This document shows, one piece after another, positions 40,908 to 49,757 of a stretch of 64,000 nt of DNA. A model generated the notes under the pieces. It was not told the origin of the DNA, did not search any database, and worked only from the letters and a program-made list of their open reading frames with translations. The position numbers and the translations under genes are program-made. The stretch is from RGIG3077 sp964490175. GTDB lineage: Bacteria > Bacillota > Clostridia > Oscillospirales > Ruminococcaceae. The stretch spans positions 1-64,000 of the forward strand of contig CAZBAI010000006.1 in NCBI GenBank assembly GCA_964490175.1, in the 5' to 3' direction. The number at the start of each line of letters is the position of its first letter. The first letter of the stretch is position 1.

Positions 40908-41375
40908 ATGGCACTCAGAACTATTTTGACAAAAGATGACGAGGCTTTGCGAAGAATATGCAAACCTGTTGAAAAATTTGACGAAAAGCTGTGGAGCTTG
41001 CTTGACGACATGGCTGAAACGCTTTACAAAGCCAAGGGACTCGGGCTTGCCGCACCGCAAATCGGCATTACAAAGCGCATTTGCGTAATAGATGTCGGCG
41101 AGGGACTTATCGAATGCGTAAACCCCGAAATCATTAAAAAAAGCGGAAAGCAGCGTGATGTTGAGGGCTGCCTTTCCTGCCCGAAGCAATGGGGATATGT
41201 TGTAAGACCCAATAAATGCACACTTAGGGCGCAAAATCGCTATGGTGAATATTACGAAATGAACCTTAAAGAACTTTTTTGCCGCTGTGCCTGCCATGAG
41301 GTTGATCACCTTGACGGTAAGCTTTTTACCGATATTGTTGATGAATTTGTCGAAATCAAAGAGGATGGGGAGTAA
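40908..41375 (+). CDS. def: Peptide deformylase
   Basis: A 155-residue metalloenzyme removing the formyl group from nascent proteins. Motif 1 GLGLAAPQIGI, motif 2 EGCLSCP (metal-binding Cys) and motif 3 CHEVDHLDG (HExxH with catalytic Glu) are all intact. The length is near the short end of the family and there is no insertion between motifs. AGAAAGGA precedes the ATG. The next gene, fmt, starts two bases after its stop, which couples formylation and deformylation. Confidence 0.96.
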   Translation: MALRTILTKDDEALRRICKPVEKFDEKLWSLLDDMAETLYKAKGLGLAAPQIGITKRICVIDVGEGLIECVNPEIIKKSGKQRDVEGCLSCPKQWGYVVRPNKCTLRAQNRYGEYYEMNLKELFCRCACHEVDHLDGKLFTDIVDEFVEIKEDGE

Positions 41376-41377
41376 AA

Positions 41378-42310
41378 TTGCTTAAAATTGTTTTTATGGG
41401 AACGCCCGAATTTGCCGTTCCCTGTTTGGAAGCGTTGTGCTCGTCAGAACATGAGGTTGCCGCTGTTTTCACTCAGCCGGATAAGCCGAAAAATCGAGGT
41501 CATAAGTTGCTTCCTACACCTGTAAAGGTAACAGCCTTGTCACATGATATCCCTGTATTTCAGCCGCTTTCGCTGCGCCATGGTGATGACGCCGAAGCTT
41601 CGCTTGATGTGCTGAATAAGCTGAATCCCGATGTTATCATCGTTGTTGCATACGGGCAGATTTTGCCCGAGAATATTTTGAAACTTCCGAAATACGGCTG
41701 TATCAATATACACGCTTCACTTCTTCCGAAATATCGTGGGGCGGCTCCTATACAATACGCACTGCTTTGCGGTGAAAACGAAACCGGCGTAACATCAATG
41801 CAGATGGAAAAAGGTCTTGATACAGGCGATATGCTTATATCAAAAAGTATTTCAATCGGTATTAACGAAGGGTATGCTCAATTATCAAACAGACTTTCGC
41901 TTCTCGGCGCCGAAGTTTTGCTTGACACTCTTAAAACGCTTGAGAATTCCGAATTAAAGCCCATTAAACAGTGTGATGAAAAATCCTCATACGCTTCAAT
42001 GATTACAAAAGATATGAGCAGGCTTGATTTTTCCGAAAGCGCTCAAGTATTGCACAATATTATCCGAGCGTTGAGCGGTTTTGCATATCTTGACGGCAAA
42101 CGCATAAAAATATATCAGTCGCAGGTTGTTGATTATGACGGTGAAAGCGGCGTCTGCGGACAAATTGTCGATGCAAAACATCTGATTGTCGCTTGCGGCG
42201 ATAATACTTTTTTACAAATTATGCAGCTCCAGTCAGAGGGCGGAAAAAGGCTTGACGCCGAAGTTTTTCTGCGAGGCTGTAAGATAAATACAGATACAAA
42301 ATTCAATTGA
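41378..42310 (+). CDS. fmt: Methionyl-tRNA formyltransferase
   Basis: A 310-residue enzyme formylating initiator Met-tRNA. It starts LKIVFMGTPEFAVPCLEAL. The catalytic Asn-His-Asp set is in GCINIHASLLPKYRGAAPIQ and ETGVTSMQMEKGLDTGDML, and the SLLP loop is intact. The C-terminal OB-like domain (about residues 205-305) includes LHNIIRALSGFAYL. The start codon is TTG at 41378, with GGGGAG seven bases upstream in the end of def. Confidence 0.96.
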   Translation: MLKIVFMGTPEFAVPCLEALCSSEHEVAAVFTQPDKPKNRGHKLLPTPVKVTALSHDIPVFQPLSLRHGDDAEASLDVLNKLNPDVIIVVAYGQILPENILKLPKYGCINIHASLLPKYRGAAPIQYALLCGENETGVTSMQMEKGLDTGDMLISKSISIGINEGYAQLSNRLSLLGAEVLLDTLKTLENSELKPIKQCDEKSSYASMITKDMSRLDFSESAQVLHNIIRALSGFAYLDGKRIKIYQSQVVDYDGESGVCGQIVDAKHLIVACGDNTFLQIMQLQSEGGKRLDAEVFLRGCKINTDTKFN

Positions 42311-42325
42311 AAAAGGAGATAAATT

Positions 42326-43000
42326 ATGGAGAGTACCGCTGTTTTGCTGCTTTTTGCGGCAGTTATCATTTCACTTTTCGCTTCACTCAACGTTAATGCA
42401 ACGTTTAAGAAGTACTCATCGGTCATGTCACGCAGAGGATATCGGGGTGCGGATCTTGCAAGATATATTCTTGATGCGAATGGGTTGCAGCATGTACGTG
42501 TTGAATCTGTTGCGGGCAACCTCACTGACCATTACGATCCGACAGCCGAGTGTGTCCGTTTATCAAATTCAACATACAACAGCACTTCAATTGCCGCTCT
42601 CGGCGTTGTCGCTCACGAATGCGGACACGCAGTTCAGCACGCCGAAAATTATGCGCCTATACAGGTGCGCAACGCTATTCTTCCCGTTGCGAACATCGGT
42701 TCAAATGTTTCGTGGGTTTTGCTTATTTTAGGTATTGCGCTTTCTTTCGGTGAGCTTTGCATGATTGGCGTGCTTTTGTTTACCGCAGTTGTGGCGTTTC
42801 AGCTTATTACGTTGCCGGTTGAATTTAATGCAAGCGCAAGAGCAATGAAAACTCTCGAAAACTATAACATTCTCGATGATGATGAGCTGAAAATTTCCGG
42901 CAAGGTGCTTACCGCTGCCGCAATGACCTATGTTGCCGCATTGCTTGTTTCTCTTGCCAATTTGTTTAGAATGATAGCAATGTCAAATCGCAGAAGATGA
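42326..43000 (+). CDS. Membrane zinc metallopeptidase, YugP family
   Basis: A 224-residue integral membrane peptidase. An N-terminal hydrophobic helix (AVLLLFAAVIISLFASLNV) is followed by a soluble region with the zinc motif VVAHECGHAVQHAE (HExxH, about residue 97). Two TMs come next (VSWVLLILGIALSFGELCMIGVL), then VEFNASARAMKTLE carrying the conserved downstream Glu, and a last TM. The length matches the family. Its substrates are unknown. It lies between fmt and rsmB, where it is common in Clostridia, and its stop overlaps the rsmB start by four bases. Confidence 0.9.
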   Translation: MESTAVLLLFAAVIISLFASLNVNATFKKYSSVMSRRGYRGADLARYILDANGLQHVRVESVAGNLTDHYDPTAECVRLSNSTYNSTSIAALGVVAHECGHAVQHAENYAPIQVRNAILPVANIGSNVSWVLLILGIALSFGELCMIGVLLFTAVVAFQLITLPVEFNASARAMKTLENYNILDDDELKISGKVLTAAAMTYVAALLVSLANLFRMIAMSNRRR

Positions 43001-44295
43001 ACACTAATGATATTTGCCTTTGCGTGAACGCACTTGAAAAAACCTTTGCCAAAGGCGGCTATTCCAATATAGTTCTCAGCGTTTTTATAAATCGTGAGAA
43101 TTGTGACAAAAAGTTTTTTACGGCGCTGTATTACGGCGTTATCGAACGCAAAATTACTCTTGACCATATCATCTCGCAGTATTCTTCAAAGCCTGTTGAA
43201 AAGCTTGATTCAAAGGTGCTGCACGTGTTGCGTTGCGGTGTGTATATGCTTAAATTTATGAATATTCCGCATAATGCCGCCGTAAACTCATCGGTTGAAG
43301 CTGTAAAGCAACTTGGCTTTACAAGTGCAAAAGGCTATGTCAACGGCGTTTTGCGTTCGTTTTTGCGCATGAATCTTGATTATCCTGTGCCGTTGGACGA
43401 GCTTCATTCTTTTTCGATACAATATTCTTCGCCGATTTGGCTTGTGGAAAAATGGCGTAACGAATATCCGGATGATTTTATTTCGCTTTTGCAGTCAACG
43501 GTTAATGCGCCGAAAACAACATTGCGTTTAAATACCGCCCGTTTTGATAAAAATGAAATTATAGACGCACTTAAAGCCGAATCGGTCGCATTCAGCTCAA
43601 GCGATGTTATTGAGGACTGTATTTTTGTTGAAAACGGTTCGGTTTTTGAAACAAATGCTTTCAAAAACGGCATGATTTATGTGCAGGATCTTTCCTCACA
43701 GCTTTGCGCAAAAGCTCTCGGGGCAACTGAAGGGGCATCGGTTTTGGATGTGTGCGCCGCACCCGGCGGCAAATCGTTTACAATCGCTCAATATATGAAA
43801 GATAACGGCACAATTTTTTCGTGTGATTTGCACGAAAAACGTGTTAAGCTAATTGAATCCGGCGCAAAAAGGCTCGGCTTGTCATCAGTTCGACCGATTG
43901 TCAACGACGCTACCGTATATTGTGAAGATATACCTGCTGTCGATTTTGTTTTGTGCGATGTTGTTTGCAGCGGTCTTGGCGTAATTTCAAAGAAACCCGA
44001 AATCAAGTATAAATCCGAATGTGATTTTGAAAAACTTCCCATAATTCAAAAGCGTATATTGGATATTTCAAAAAAATATGTAAAAAAAGGCGGCGTTCTT
44101 TTGTATTCGACCTGCACGCTTAATAAGCAAGAAAACGAAGAAGTCGCAAGTGCGTTTTTGGCTGAAAATCCCGATTTTGCAGGCGAGCCGTTTTTGCAAG
44201 AGCTCGGCTTACCTTTCGGAGATTGGTATGCTACCGTTTTGCCGAGGCATTTTTCCTCCGACGGTTTCTTTATCGCAAAATTCAAAAGGGTGTGA
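42997..44295 (+). CDS. rsmB: 16S rRNA (cytosine-967-C5)-methyltransferase
   Basis: A 432-residue SAM-dependent enzyme. The N-terminal NusB-like RNA-binding domain is about residues 1-135 (HVLRCGVYMLKFMNIPHNAAVN). The methyltransferase domain has the SAM motif LDVCAAPGGKSFTIAQYM, the motif IV cysteine in CDVVCSGLGV and the catalytic Cys in LYSTCTLNKQENE. Motif IV is usually DAPCSG; here the Pro before the Cys is Val, which may matter little. The ATG overlaps the previous stop (ATGA). The end overlaps rlmN by four bases. Confidence 0.95.
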   Translation: MNTNDICLCVNALEKTFAKGGYSNIVLSVFINRENCDKKFFTALYYGVIERKITLDHIISQYSSKPVEKLDSKVLHVLRCGVYMLKFMNIPHNAAVNSSVEAVKQLGFTSAKGYVNGVLRSFLRMNLDYPVPLDELHSFSIQYSSPIWLVEKWRNEYPDDFISLLQSTVNAPKTTLRLNTARFDKNEIIDALKAESVAFSSSDVIEDCIFVENGSVFETNAFKNGMIYVQDLSSQLCAKALGATEGASVLDVCAAPGGKSFTIAQYMKDNGTIFSCDLHEKRVKLIESGAKRLGLSSVRPIVNDATVYCEDIPAVDFVLCDVVCSGLGVISKKPEIKYKSECDFEKLPIIQKRILDISKKYVKKGGVLLYSTCTLNKQENEEVASAFLAENPDFAGEPFLQELGLPFGDWYATVLPRHFSSDGFFIAKFKRV

Positions 44296-45344
44296 AACTT
44301 ATAAAAACCGATATACTTGAGTTGTTTCCCGAAGAGCTTGAATCGGAGCTTGAACGGCTCGGCGAACCGAAATACAGAGCAAAACAAATTTTTGATTGGC
44401 TTCATGTGAAAAAATGCATCGATTTTGATGAAATGACCAATCTTTCTGCACAACTGCGTACAACATTAAAGGAAAAATTTTGTATAAAGCCGCTGAAAAT
44501 CTCGAAAAAGCTTGAATCTACTACCGATGATACTGTAAAATATCTTTATGAGCTTTCCGACGGTGAATTTGTCGAAAGCGTTTTGATGAAATATAAATAC
44601 GGTTACAGCCTGTGCATATCAACGCAGGTCGGGTGCGCAATGGGCTGCAAATTTTGCGCTTCAACCCTCGGCGGCAAGGTACGTAATCTCACTGCCGGCG
44701 AAATGCTGTCGGAGTGCTACACCGCACAACGTTCTTTAAAAAACGGGCGCATAGGAAATATCGTTCTCATGGGAATCGGCGAACCGCTTGATAACTATGA
44801 TAATGTCATAAAATTTTTAAGGCTTGTCACGCACAAATCTGGCAATAATCTCAGTGCACGTGATATAACGCTTTCAACCTGCGGTCTTGCGCCTAAAATT
44901 TTAAGTCTTGCCGATGAGGGTCTGCCGATAACTCTTTCGGTTTCTCTGCATGCGGCAACCGATGAAAAACGCAGTGCGATAATGCCGATAAATAAAGTCT
45001 ATCCGCTAAACGAGCTTATGAGCGGCTGCTATGAATTTTTAAACCGCACGGGTCGCCGCATAACCTTTGAATATTCGCTGATCGACAATGTAAATTCTTC
45101 GGATAGCGACGCTTTTGAGCTTTATAGTTTGCTCGGTGATTTTAATTGCCATATAAATTTAATTCCGATAAATTATGTTAAAGAATGCGGCTTTGTTTCT
45201 TCAAGAAACGCTGCGGAACAATTCAAAATCCGTTTGCGTCGATATGGGCTAAACGCTACCGTGCGGCGAACGCTCGGCGCCGATATCAATGCGGCGTGCG
45301 GACAGCTTCGCCGTGAAAGTGCGCAGATTACGGCTTTTGAATAA
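44292..45344 (+). CDS. rlmN: Dual-specificity rRNA/tRNA (adenine-C2)-methyltransferase RlmN
   Basis: A 350-residue radical SAM enzyme methylating A2503 of 23S rRNA and A37 of some tRNAs. The cluster motif is CAMGCKFCAST (CxxxCxxC, about residue 115), with VLMGIGEPLDNYDNV, VSLHAATDEKR and the methyl-carrying Cys in ADINAACGQLRRE. The start is taken as the GTG at 44292, where family proteins begin (LIKTDILELFPEEL) and where a GTGA overlap with the rsmB stop is typical. An ATG 69 bases earlier has a GGAG site but would add 23 residues not seen in relatives. The RBS of the chosen start is poor. Confidence 0.93.
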   Translation: MKLIKTDILELFPEELESELERLGEPKYRAKQIFDWLHVKKCIDFDEMTNLSAQLRTTLKEKFCIKPLKISKKLESTTDDTVKYLYELSDGEFVESVLMKYKYGYSLCISTQVGCAMGCKFCASTLGGKVRNLTAGEMLSECYTAQRSLKNGRIGNIVLMGIGEPLDNYDNVIKFLRLVTHKSGNNLSARDITLSTCGLAPKILSLADEGLPITLSVSLHAATDEKRSAIMPINKVYPLNELMSGCYEFLNRTGRRITFEYSLIDNVNSSDSDAFELYSLLGDFNCHINLIPINYVKECGFVSSRNAAEQFKIRLRRYGLNATVRRTLGADINAACGQLRRESAQITAFE

Positions 45345-45363
45345 ATAAGGGGGTGGTATCCTG

Positions 45364-46089
45364 ATGCGAATTTACGGTAAGACCGATATAGGTCTTGTCA
45401 GAGAAGAAAATCAGGATTCGTTTGCGATTGCAGAGCTTGAAAACGCTGTTTTCGCTGTTTTGTGCGATGGAATGGGCGGTCACCGCTCGGGCAAGGAGGC
45501 AGGGGAAATTGCCTGCTCTGTCATAATGGAAAAGTTTAAATCGCAGTATACTTCAAATTTTTCGCTTTCAAGTGTGCGAAATTTGATGTTTTCATGCGTG
45601 AACGCCGCAAACAGCGCTGTTTTCGCCGAATCTGTAAAAAATCCCGCCAAGGCGGGTATGGGTACAACCTGCGTGACGGTTTTTCGCCGAGGGAGCGATG
45701 TGCTTGTCGTCAATGTCGGCGACAGCCGTGCCTATCTTTCCGTTAGAAACGAAATCCGGCAGATTACCGATGACCACACCGTAGTGCGAATGCTTCTTGA
45801 AAACGGTGAAATTTCCGCCGAAGAAGCGTACACACATCCGCAACAAAGCTGCCTTACAATGGCGGTCGGCGTAGAAAGAAATATTTCGCCCGATTATTTT
45901 GAGGTCACAGTTGATAAAGATGACATCGTATTGATGTGCTCTGACGGACTTACACGTTACTGCACAGACAATGAAATTCACGATATCATAAATTGCAGCA
46001 CTTTGGAAAATTTGCCCGATTTGTTGATTGAGAGGGCAAACAGCCACGGCGGAAGAGATAATATTACCGTTGTTGTGTTTTCCGAATAA
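45364..46089 (+). CDS. prpC: PP2C-type Ser/Thr phosphatase (PrpC/Stp1)
   Basis: A 241-residue PPM phosphatase. Metal-binding aspartates: LVREENQDSFAIAEL, VLCDGMGGHRSGKEAGE, VVNVGDSRAYL, VLMCSDGLTRYCTD and GGRDNITVVVF. It reverses phosphorylation by the adjacent PASTA kinase, with which it forms the usual pair. GGGGGTGG lies before the ATG and 24 bases separate it from the kinase gene. Confidence 0.95.
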   Translation: MRIYGKTDIGLVREENQDSFAIAELENAVFAVLCDGMGGHRSGKEAGEIACSVIMEKFKSQYTSNFSLSSVRNLMFSCVNAANSAVFAESVKNPAKAGMGTTCVTVFRRGSDVLVVNVGDSRAYLSVRNEIRQITDDHTVVRMLLENGEISAEEAYTHPQQSCLTMAVGVERNISPDYFEVTVDKDDIVLMCSDGLTRYCTDNEIHDIINCSTLENLPDLLIERANSHGGRDNITVVVFSE

Positions 46090-46113
46090 GAGCAAAGGAA
46101 GAGAGAGGTTTTT

Positions 46114-48510
46114 ATGGATAAAAATATCGGCAAAAAACTCGATGGACGTTACGAAATATCAGAGCTTATCGGCATGGGCGGTATGGCTGATGTCTACAAA
46201 GCAATTGATATTATCGACGACAAAATCGTAGCGGTTAAAATTCTTAAAAATGAATTTGCGGAGAATGAAGAATTTTTAAGAAGATTCAGAAACGAATCCA
46301 AAGCGATTGCTGTGCTTTCACACCCGAACATTGTAAAGGTGCTTGATGTCGGCTTTACCGACAAGATTCAGTTTATCGTTATGGAATATATTGACGGAAT
46401 CACTCTTAAAGAATATATCGAGCAAGAGGGCGTTTTGCGCTGGAAAGACTGCGTGCATTTCACCGTGCAGATTTTGCGTGCGCTTCAGCACGCTCACGAC
46501 AGGGGCATTGTTCACAGAGATATAAAGCCGCAAAATATAATGCTTTTTACCGACGGTACTATCAAGGTGATGGATTTCGGTATTGCGAAATTTGCACGTG
46601 AGGTCGGCAAAACCATCACCGATAAAGCTATAGGTTCGGTTCATTATATTTCTCCCGAGCAGGCAAGGGGCGATGTCACCGACGATAAAAGCGATATATA
46701 TTCCGTCGGCGTAATGATGTATGAAATGCTTACAGGCAAAAAGCCGTTTGACGGTGACAATGCCGTTTCCATTGCGCTTATGCATATGCAGGATGAACCC
46801 GAAAACCCCGGAAATATCAACCCCAACATACCCGGCGGTTTGATGGAAATATTTATGCACGCCATGGAAAAAGACCCTGCAAAGCGCTATCAATCGGCGG
46901 CTGAAATGATTAAGGATATCGAAAGATTTAAAGCAAATCCCGATATCACATTCGGTTATGTTTCATATGAAACAAACGATGTCACCGAAGCAACGCAGTT
47001 TTTCACGCCGGTTTCCGGTGCGGTTTCGACTGAGCCTGCCGTATCTGCTGCCGATTCCGATGATGAAGATTCGCTTGTATTTGAAGATGATTATTATGCA
47101 GATGATGATTTTGAGGATGATACCGAAGAAGATGACGATATCATCGATGAAGACGCAGAAGACGATGAAGATGATGACGAAGAAGCACCGTCGCTTTTTG
47201 TGCCGATTCTTACCGCTGTTGCAATTGCGCTGATTCTTGCCGCCGTTATTTTCTTTGTCGCATATATTGTCAGATATTTTGATAAGGACGGCGGAGAAAA
47301 CAACGAGCATCTTATGCCGAATCTTGTCGGTATAGATATTGAAGAAGCCGAAGCCGAATATACTTACCTCAAAATCAATATTTCTTCGCAGGAATATTCC
47401 GAATATGAAGAGGGTATTATTTATGCGCAGGATGTTCAGGAAAACCGCCCGATTAAGAGCGGTCAGATTGTAAACGTCAATGTCAGCAAGGGCATTAAAA
47501 CCGTTAAAGTTCCCGATGTTTCAAATCTTACTTCCGAGGCGGCTGTTCTCACGCTTAAAGGCATGGGCTTTTTGACCACAATCAACAACCGAGAGGACGC
47601 CGAAGTTTCCGAGGGGTATGTTATTTCAACCGAGCCTGCCGCCAATACCGAAGTAAGACCGGGTGAAACCATTGTAGTTTATGTCAGCACAGGCAGTGAA
47701 GATTCAACTGCAAGAGTGCCGGATCTTGTCGGATATGACTATGAATATGCCGCAACAACGCTTGAGGGCAGGGGATTTGTCGTTTCAAAGGTTGAGGCTG
47801 ATTCAAACGAAGAAGAGGGCATAGTTATCGCTCAAAGTGTTGATGCGCATGATGTTGCCGAAAAAGGCACCGAAATTGTTCTCACGGTCAGCAACGGTAT
47901 AGCGCCTGCCGCATCAATCGAACTACCTATTGATATAAATTCAAAGGCTGTCGGTTCATATCAGTTTACAACGCTTGTCGAGGGTGTTAATACAGATATG
48001 AAACAAATTGACGATATCACACTTACCGGAGGCGTTGTCAGAGTTACGGTTTCGGGAACGGGCACAAAGAGCGTTGCCGTAAAGGTTAAGAATATATCTA
48101 ACGGTCAGGAAGCGATTATTGCGAAGTTTAACGTTGACTTTACCGCAAAGGATTATTCAACTCTTGAATTTAACTCAAATGCCTTTGATGAAATCGGCGG
48201 AATACCTGTTGTAACCACAACGACAACAACTGTTGTCACAACAACAACTACTACAAGCACAACGGCAAAGCCACAGACATCAAACAATTCATCGGGTGAT
48301 GAAGGTAGCACAGGTGGTAACGGCGACGAAGGCAGCACAGGTGGTAACGGTAACGAGGGTAGCACAGGCGGTAACGGTGACGAAGGTAGCACAGGTGGTA
48401 ATGGTAACGAGGGCGGTACGGGCAACGGAAATGCTACAACTGACAGCCCCGCAGTTTCGGGTTATCATTACGAAGTGACGACTGTTTACACAACAACAAC
48501 CGCACGGTAA
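46114..48510 (+). CDS. prkC: PASTA-domain Ser/Thr kinase PrkC with repeat tail
   Basis: A 798-residue membrane kinase. The kinase domain (about 10-270) has the loop LIGMGGMADVYKA, catalytic HRDIKPQNIM and DFGIAKFA. A very acidic juxtamembrane stretch (about 310-355, mostly Asp/Glu) leads to the TM (about 360-385). Outside are three PASTA domains (about 400-460, 461-530, 531-596), then an Ig-like segment (about 598-695). Beyond that is a Thr-rich run and 9-residue repeats ([D/N]EGSTGGNG, four full copies, 48298-48405), ending in a Thr-rich tail. PASTA domains bind muropeptides and beta-lactams, so it senses wall state and germination signals. The extra tail is not standard. Confidence 0.95.
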   Translation: MDKNIGKKLDGRYEISELIGMGGMADVYKAIDIIDDKIVAVKILKNEFAENEEFLRRFRNESKAIAVLSHPNIVKVLDVGFTDKIQFIVMEYIDGITLKEYIEQEGVLRWKDCVHFTVQILRALQHAHDRGIVHRDIKPQNIMLFTDGTIKVMDFGIAKFAREVGKTITDKAIGSVHYISPEQARGDVTDDKSDIYSVGVMMYEMLTGKKPFDGDNAVSIALMHMQDEPENPGNINPNIPGGLMEIFMHAMEKDPAKRYQSAAEMIKDIERFKANPDITFGYVSYETNDVTEATQFFTPVSGAVSTEPAVSAADSDDEDSLVFEDDYYADDDFEDDTEEDDDIIDEDAEDDEDDDEEAPSLFVPILTAVAIALILAAVIFFVAYIVRYFDKDGGENNEHLMPNLVGIDIEEAEAEYTYLKINISSQEYSEYEEGIIYAQDVQENRPIKSGQIVNVNVSKGIKTVKVPDVSNLTSEAAVLTLKGMGFLTTINNREDAEVSEGYVISTEPAANTEVRPGETIVVYVSTGSEDSTARVPDLVGYDYEYAATTLEGRGFVVSKVEADSNEEEGIVIAQSVDAHDVAEKGTEIVLTVSNGIAPAASIELPIDINSKAVGSYQFTTLVEGVNTDMKQIDDITLTGGVVRVTVSGTGTKSVAVKVKNISNGQEAIIAKFNVDFTAKDYSTLEFNSNAFDEIGGIPVVTTTTTTVVTTTTTTSTTAKPQTSNNSSGDEGSTGGNGDEGSTGGNGNEGSTGGNGDEGSTGGNGNEGGTGNGNATTDSPAVSGYHYEVTTVYTTTTAR
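48298..48420 (+). repeat. 27-bp tandem repeats in the prkC 3' end
   Basis: Four full 27-base units begin at 48298, 48325, 48352 and 48379, with a degenerate fifth at 48406. They encode DEGSTGGNG or NEGSTGGNG. Silent differences between units suggest they are not freshly duplicated, but the length may vary between strains. Confidence 0.9.
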
Positions 48511-48521
48511 ATCACGCATAT

Positions 48522-49403
48522 ATGGAATATAAAATTACAAACGGTTTGGTAATAGGCGCTTCCTTAGGGCTTTACGATGTAGAGCCCGAGGGAGGCGCTC
48601 AAATTGTACAATGCAAGCCCAGAGGTGTGTTCAGAAAAAACGAGCAGACCGTAAATGTCGGCGATAGGGTAAACGTTACAAATGATAACGTTATAGCGCA
48701 GGTGCTTGAGCGAAAAAATTCAATCATCAGACCGCCGCTTTCAAACCTTGATGTTTTGTTTTTCGTGGTTTCTTCATGCGAGCCTGCGCCGAATTTGCTT
48801 TTGCTTGATAAATTTATCGCAATAGCCCGATTTAAATCCATCACGCCCGTTATTGTGCTGACAAAGCTTGATTTGAAAAATGCGCAGAGCATTATCGACA
48901 TATATTCAAAAACAAATATCAGAATTATTTGTGTTGATTATTCAAACCCAGCTACAAAGGAAGAAATTTTTGCGATAATGTCCGGCAAAATTTCGGCTTT
49001 TACGGGAAATAGCGGTGTCGGCAAATCAACCTTACTGAATTATCTCGGCGATTTTGATATCGCAACGGCACAAATCAGCAAAAAACTCGGCAGAGGACGG
49101 CACACAACCAGAAATGTCAGCCTGTTTAAACTACCCTGCGGCGGATATATCGCCGATACGCCGGGGTTTTCAACGTTTGATACCAACCGATATGACATTA
49201 TAAAAAAAGATGACCTTGCCTCGTGCTTTGAGGAATTTGAAAGCTTTTCACACAGTTGTCGTTTTCGTGACTGTTCACACACGTCAGAGCTTGGCTGCAA
49301 GGTTATTGAGGCTGTAAACAGCGGCATTATTTCAAAAAGCCGCCATTTAAGCTACTGCACTATGTACAGCGAAGCAAAGCAGCTTAAAGATTGGGAAACT
49401 TAA
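48522..49403 (+). CDS. rsgA: Ribosome small subunit-dependent GTPase A
   Basis: A 293-residue circularly permuted GTPase for late 30S assembly. An N-terminal OB fold (about 1-75, VNVGDRVNVTND) precedes the permuted G motifs: G4 VLTKLD first, then G1 GNSGVGKSTLLN, and G3 ADTPGFSTFD. The C-terminal zinc-binding helix domain has SCRFRDCSHTSELGC with His/Cys ligands. Found between prkC and spoVM as in Bacillus, but rpe and thiN, which usually follow, are absent. Confidence 0.95.
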   Translation: MEYKITNGLVIGASLGLYDVEPEGGAQIVQCKPRGVFRKNEQTVNVGDRVNVTNDNVIAQVLERKNSIIRPPLSNLDVLFFVVSSCEPAPNLLLLDKFIAIARFKSITPVIVLTKLDLKNAQSIIDIYSKTNIRIICVDYSNPATKEEIFAIMSGKISAFTGNSGVGKSTLLNYLGDFDIATAQISKKLGRGRHTTRNVSLFKLPCGGYIADTPGFSTFDTNRYDIIKKDDLASCFEEFESFSHSCRFRDCSHTSELGCKVIEAVNSGIISKSRHLSYCTMYSEAKQLKDWET

Positions 49404-49466
49404 CTTTCACCTTTTTCGCACCTTTGAATATAATGTATAAACGAAATATCGGAGGTGCGTTGTTTT

Positions 49467-49556
49467 ATGAAAATTGTCGTAATCAAAAGCCCTAAGGTGC
49501 TTTCCGGCTTTTTCAGACTGATTTTTAAAATCAAAAAAGACGAAGATTGTACATAA
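49467..49556 (+). CDS. spoVM: Stage V sporulation protein SpoVM
   Basis: A 29-residue amphipathic peptide, KIVVIKSPKVLSGFFRLIFK followed by IKKDEDCT. Bacillus subtilis SpoVM is 26 residues and shares the KxPKxLxG motif near the start and the basic end. The peptide recognises the convex forespore membrane and recruits the SpoIVA coat base. The position after rsgA matches the location of spoVM in Bacillus. GGAGGTG lies eight bases before the ATG, and a strong terminator follows. It is too short for standard gene calling. It makes endospore formation very likely in this organism. Confidence 0.9.
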   Translation: MKIVVIKSPKVLSGFFRLIFKIKKDEDCT

Positions 49557-49581
49557 TATCTGATAATATCATGAAGAAATG

Positions 49582-49628
49582 CCTTTGGGGCGCTTGCAAA
49601 AAAACAAGCGCCCCAAAGGTGCTTTTTA
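49582..49628 (+). terminator. Strong rho-independent terminator after spoVM
   Basis: A perfect 15-bp stem (CCTTTGGGGCGCTTG, 49582-49596, with CAAGCGCCCCAAAGG, 49605-49619), eight-base loop of A, then GCTTTTT. Confidence 0.95.
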
Positions 49629-49675
49629 GTTAAAAAAGGTATTTTATATTGACAAGTTCATTAAAAATTTACATC

Positions 49676-49683
49676 GGGGGGGG
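49676..49683 (+). repeat. Eight-G homopolymer upstream of the TetR gene
   Basis: A run of eight G sits ten bases before the -35 box of the TetR-family promoter. Such runs mutate by slippage and can alter promoter strength in other bacteria (inference). Confidence 0.6.
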
Positions 49684-49692
49684 TGAAAAGTA

Positions 49693-49721
49693 TTGCATTT
49701 TTGCAAACTGTGTGTTATACT
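49693..49721 (+). promoter_or_regulatory. Promoter of the TetR regulator gene
   Basis: TTGCAT (49693-49698), 17-base spacer, TATACT (49716-49721). A short dyad-like ATCAATCGAT sequence lies just after it and could be an operator. The gap between the spoVM terminator and this gene has a further TTGACA at 49649 but no matching -10. Confidence 0.65.
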
Positions 49722-49757
49722 GTATTTGTATCAATCGATAGAAATGGAGGTGACAGA

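Noticed and set aside
47094..47303. Ser-rich minus-strand ORF in prkC
   Set aside because: Product of the Asp/Glu-rich run read in reverse.
49683..49757. Longer N-terminus for the TetR protein
   Set aside because: Would begin before the promoter; TTG at 49758 has a strong GGAGG.
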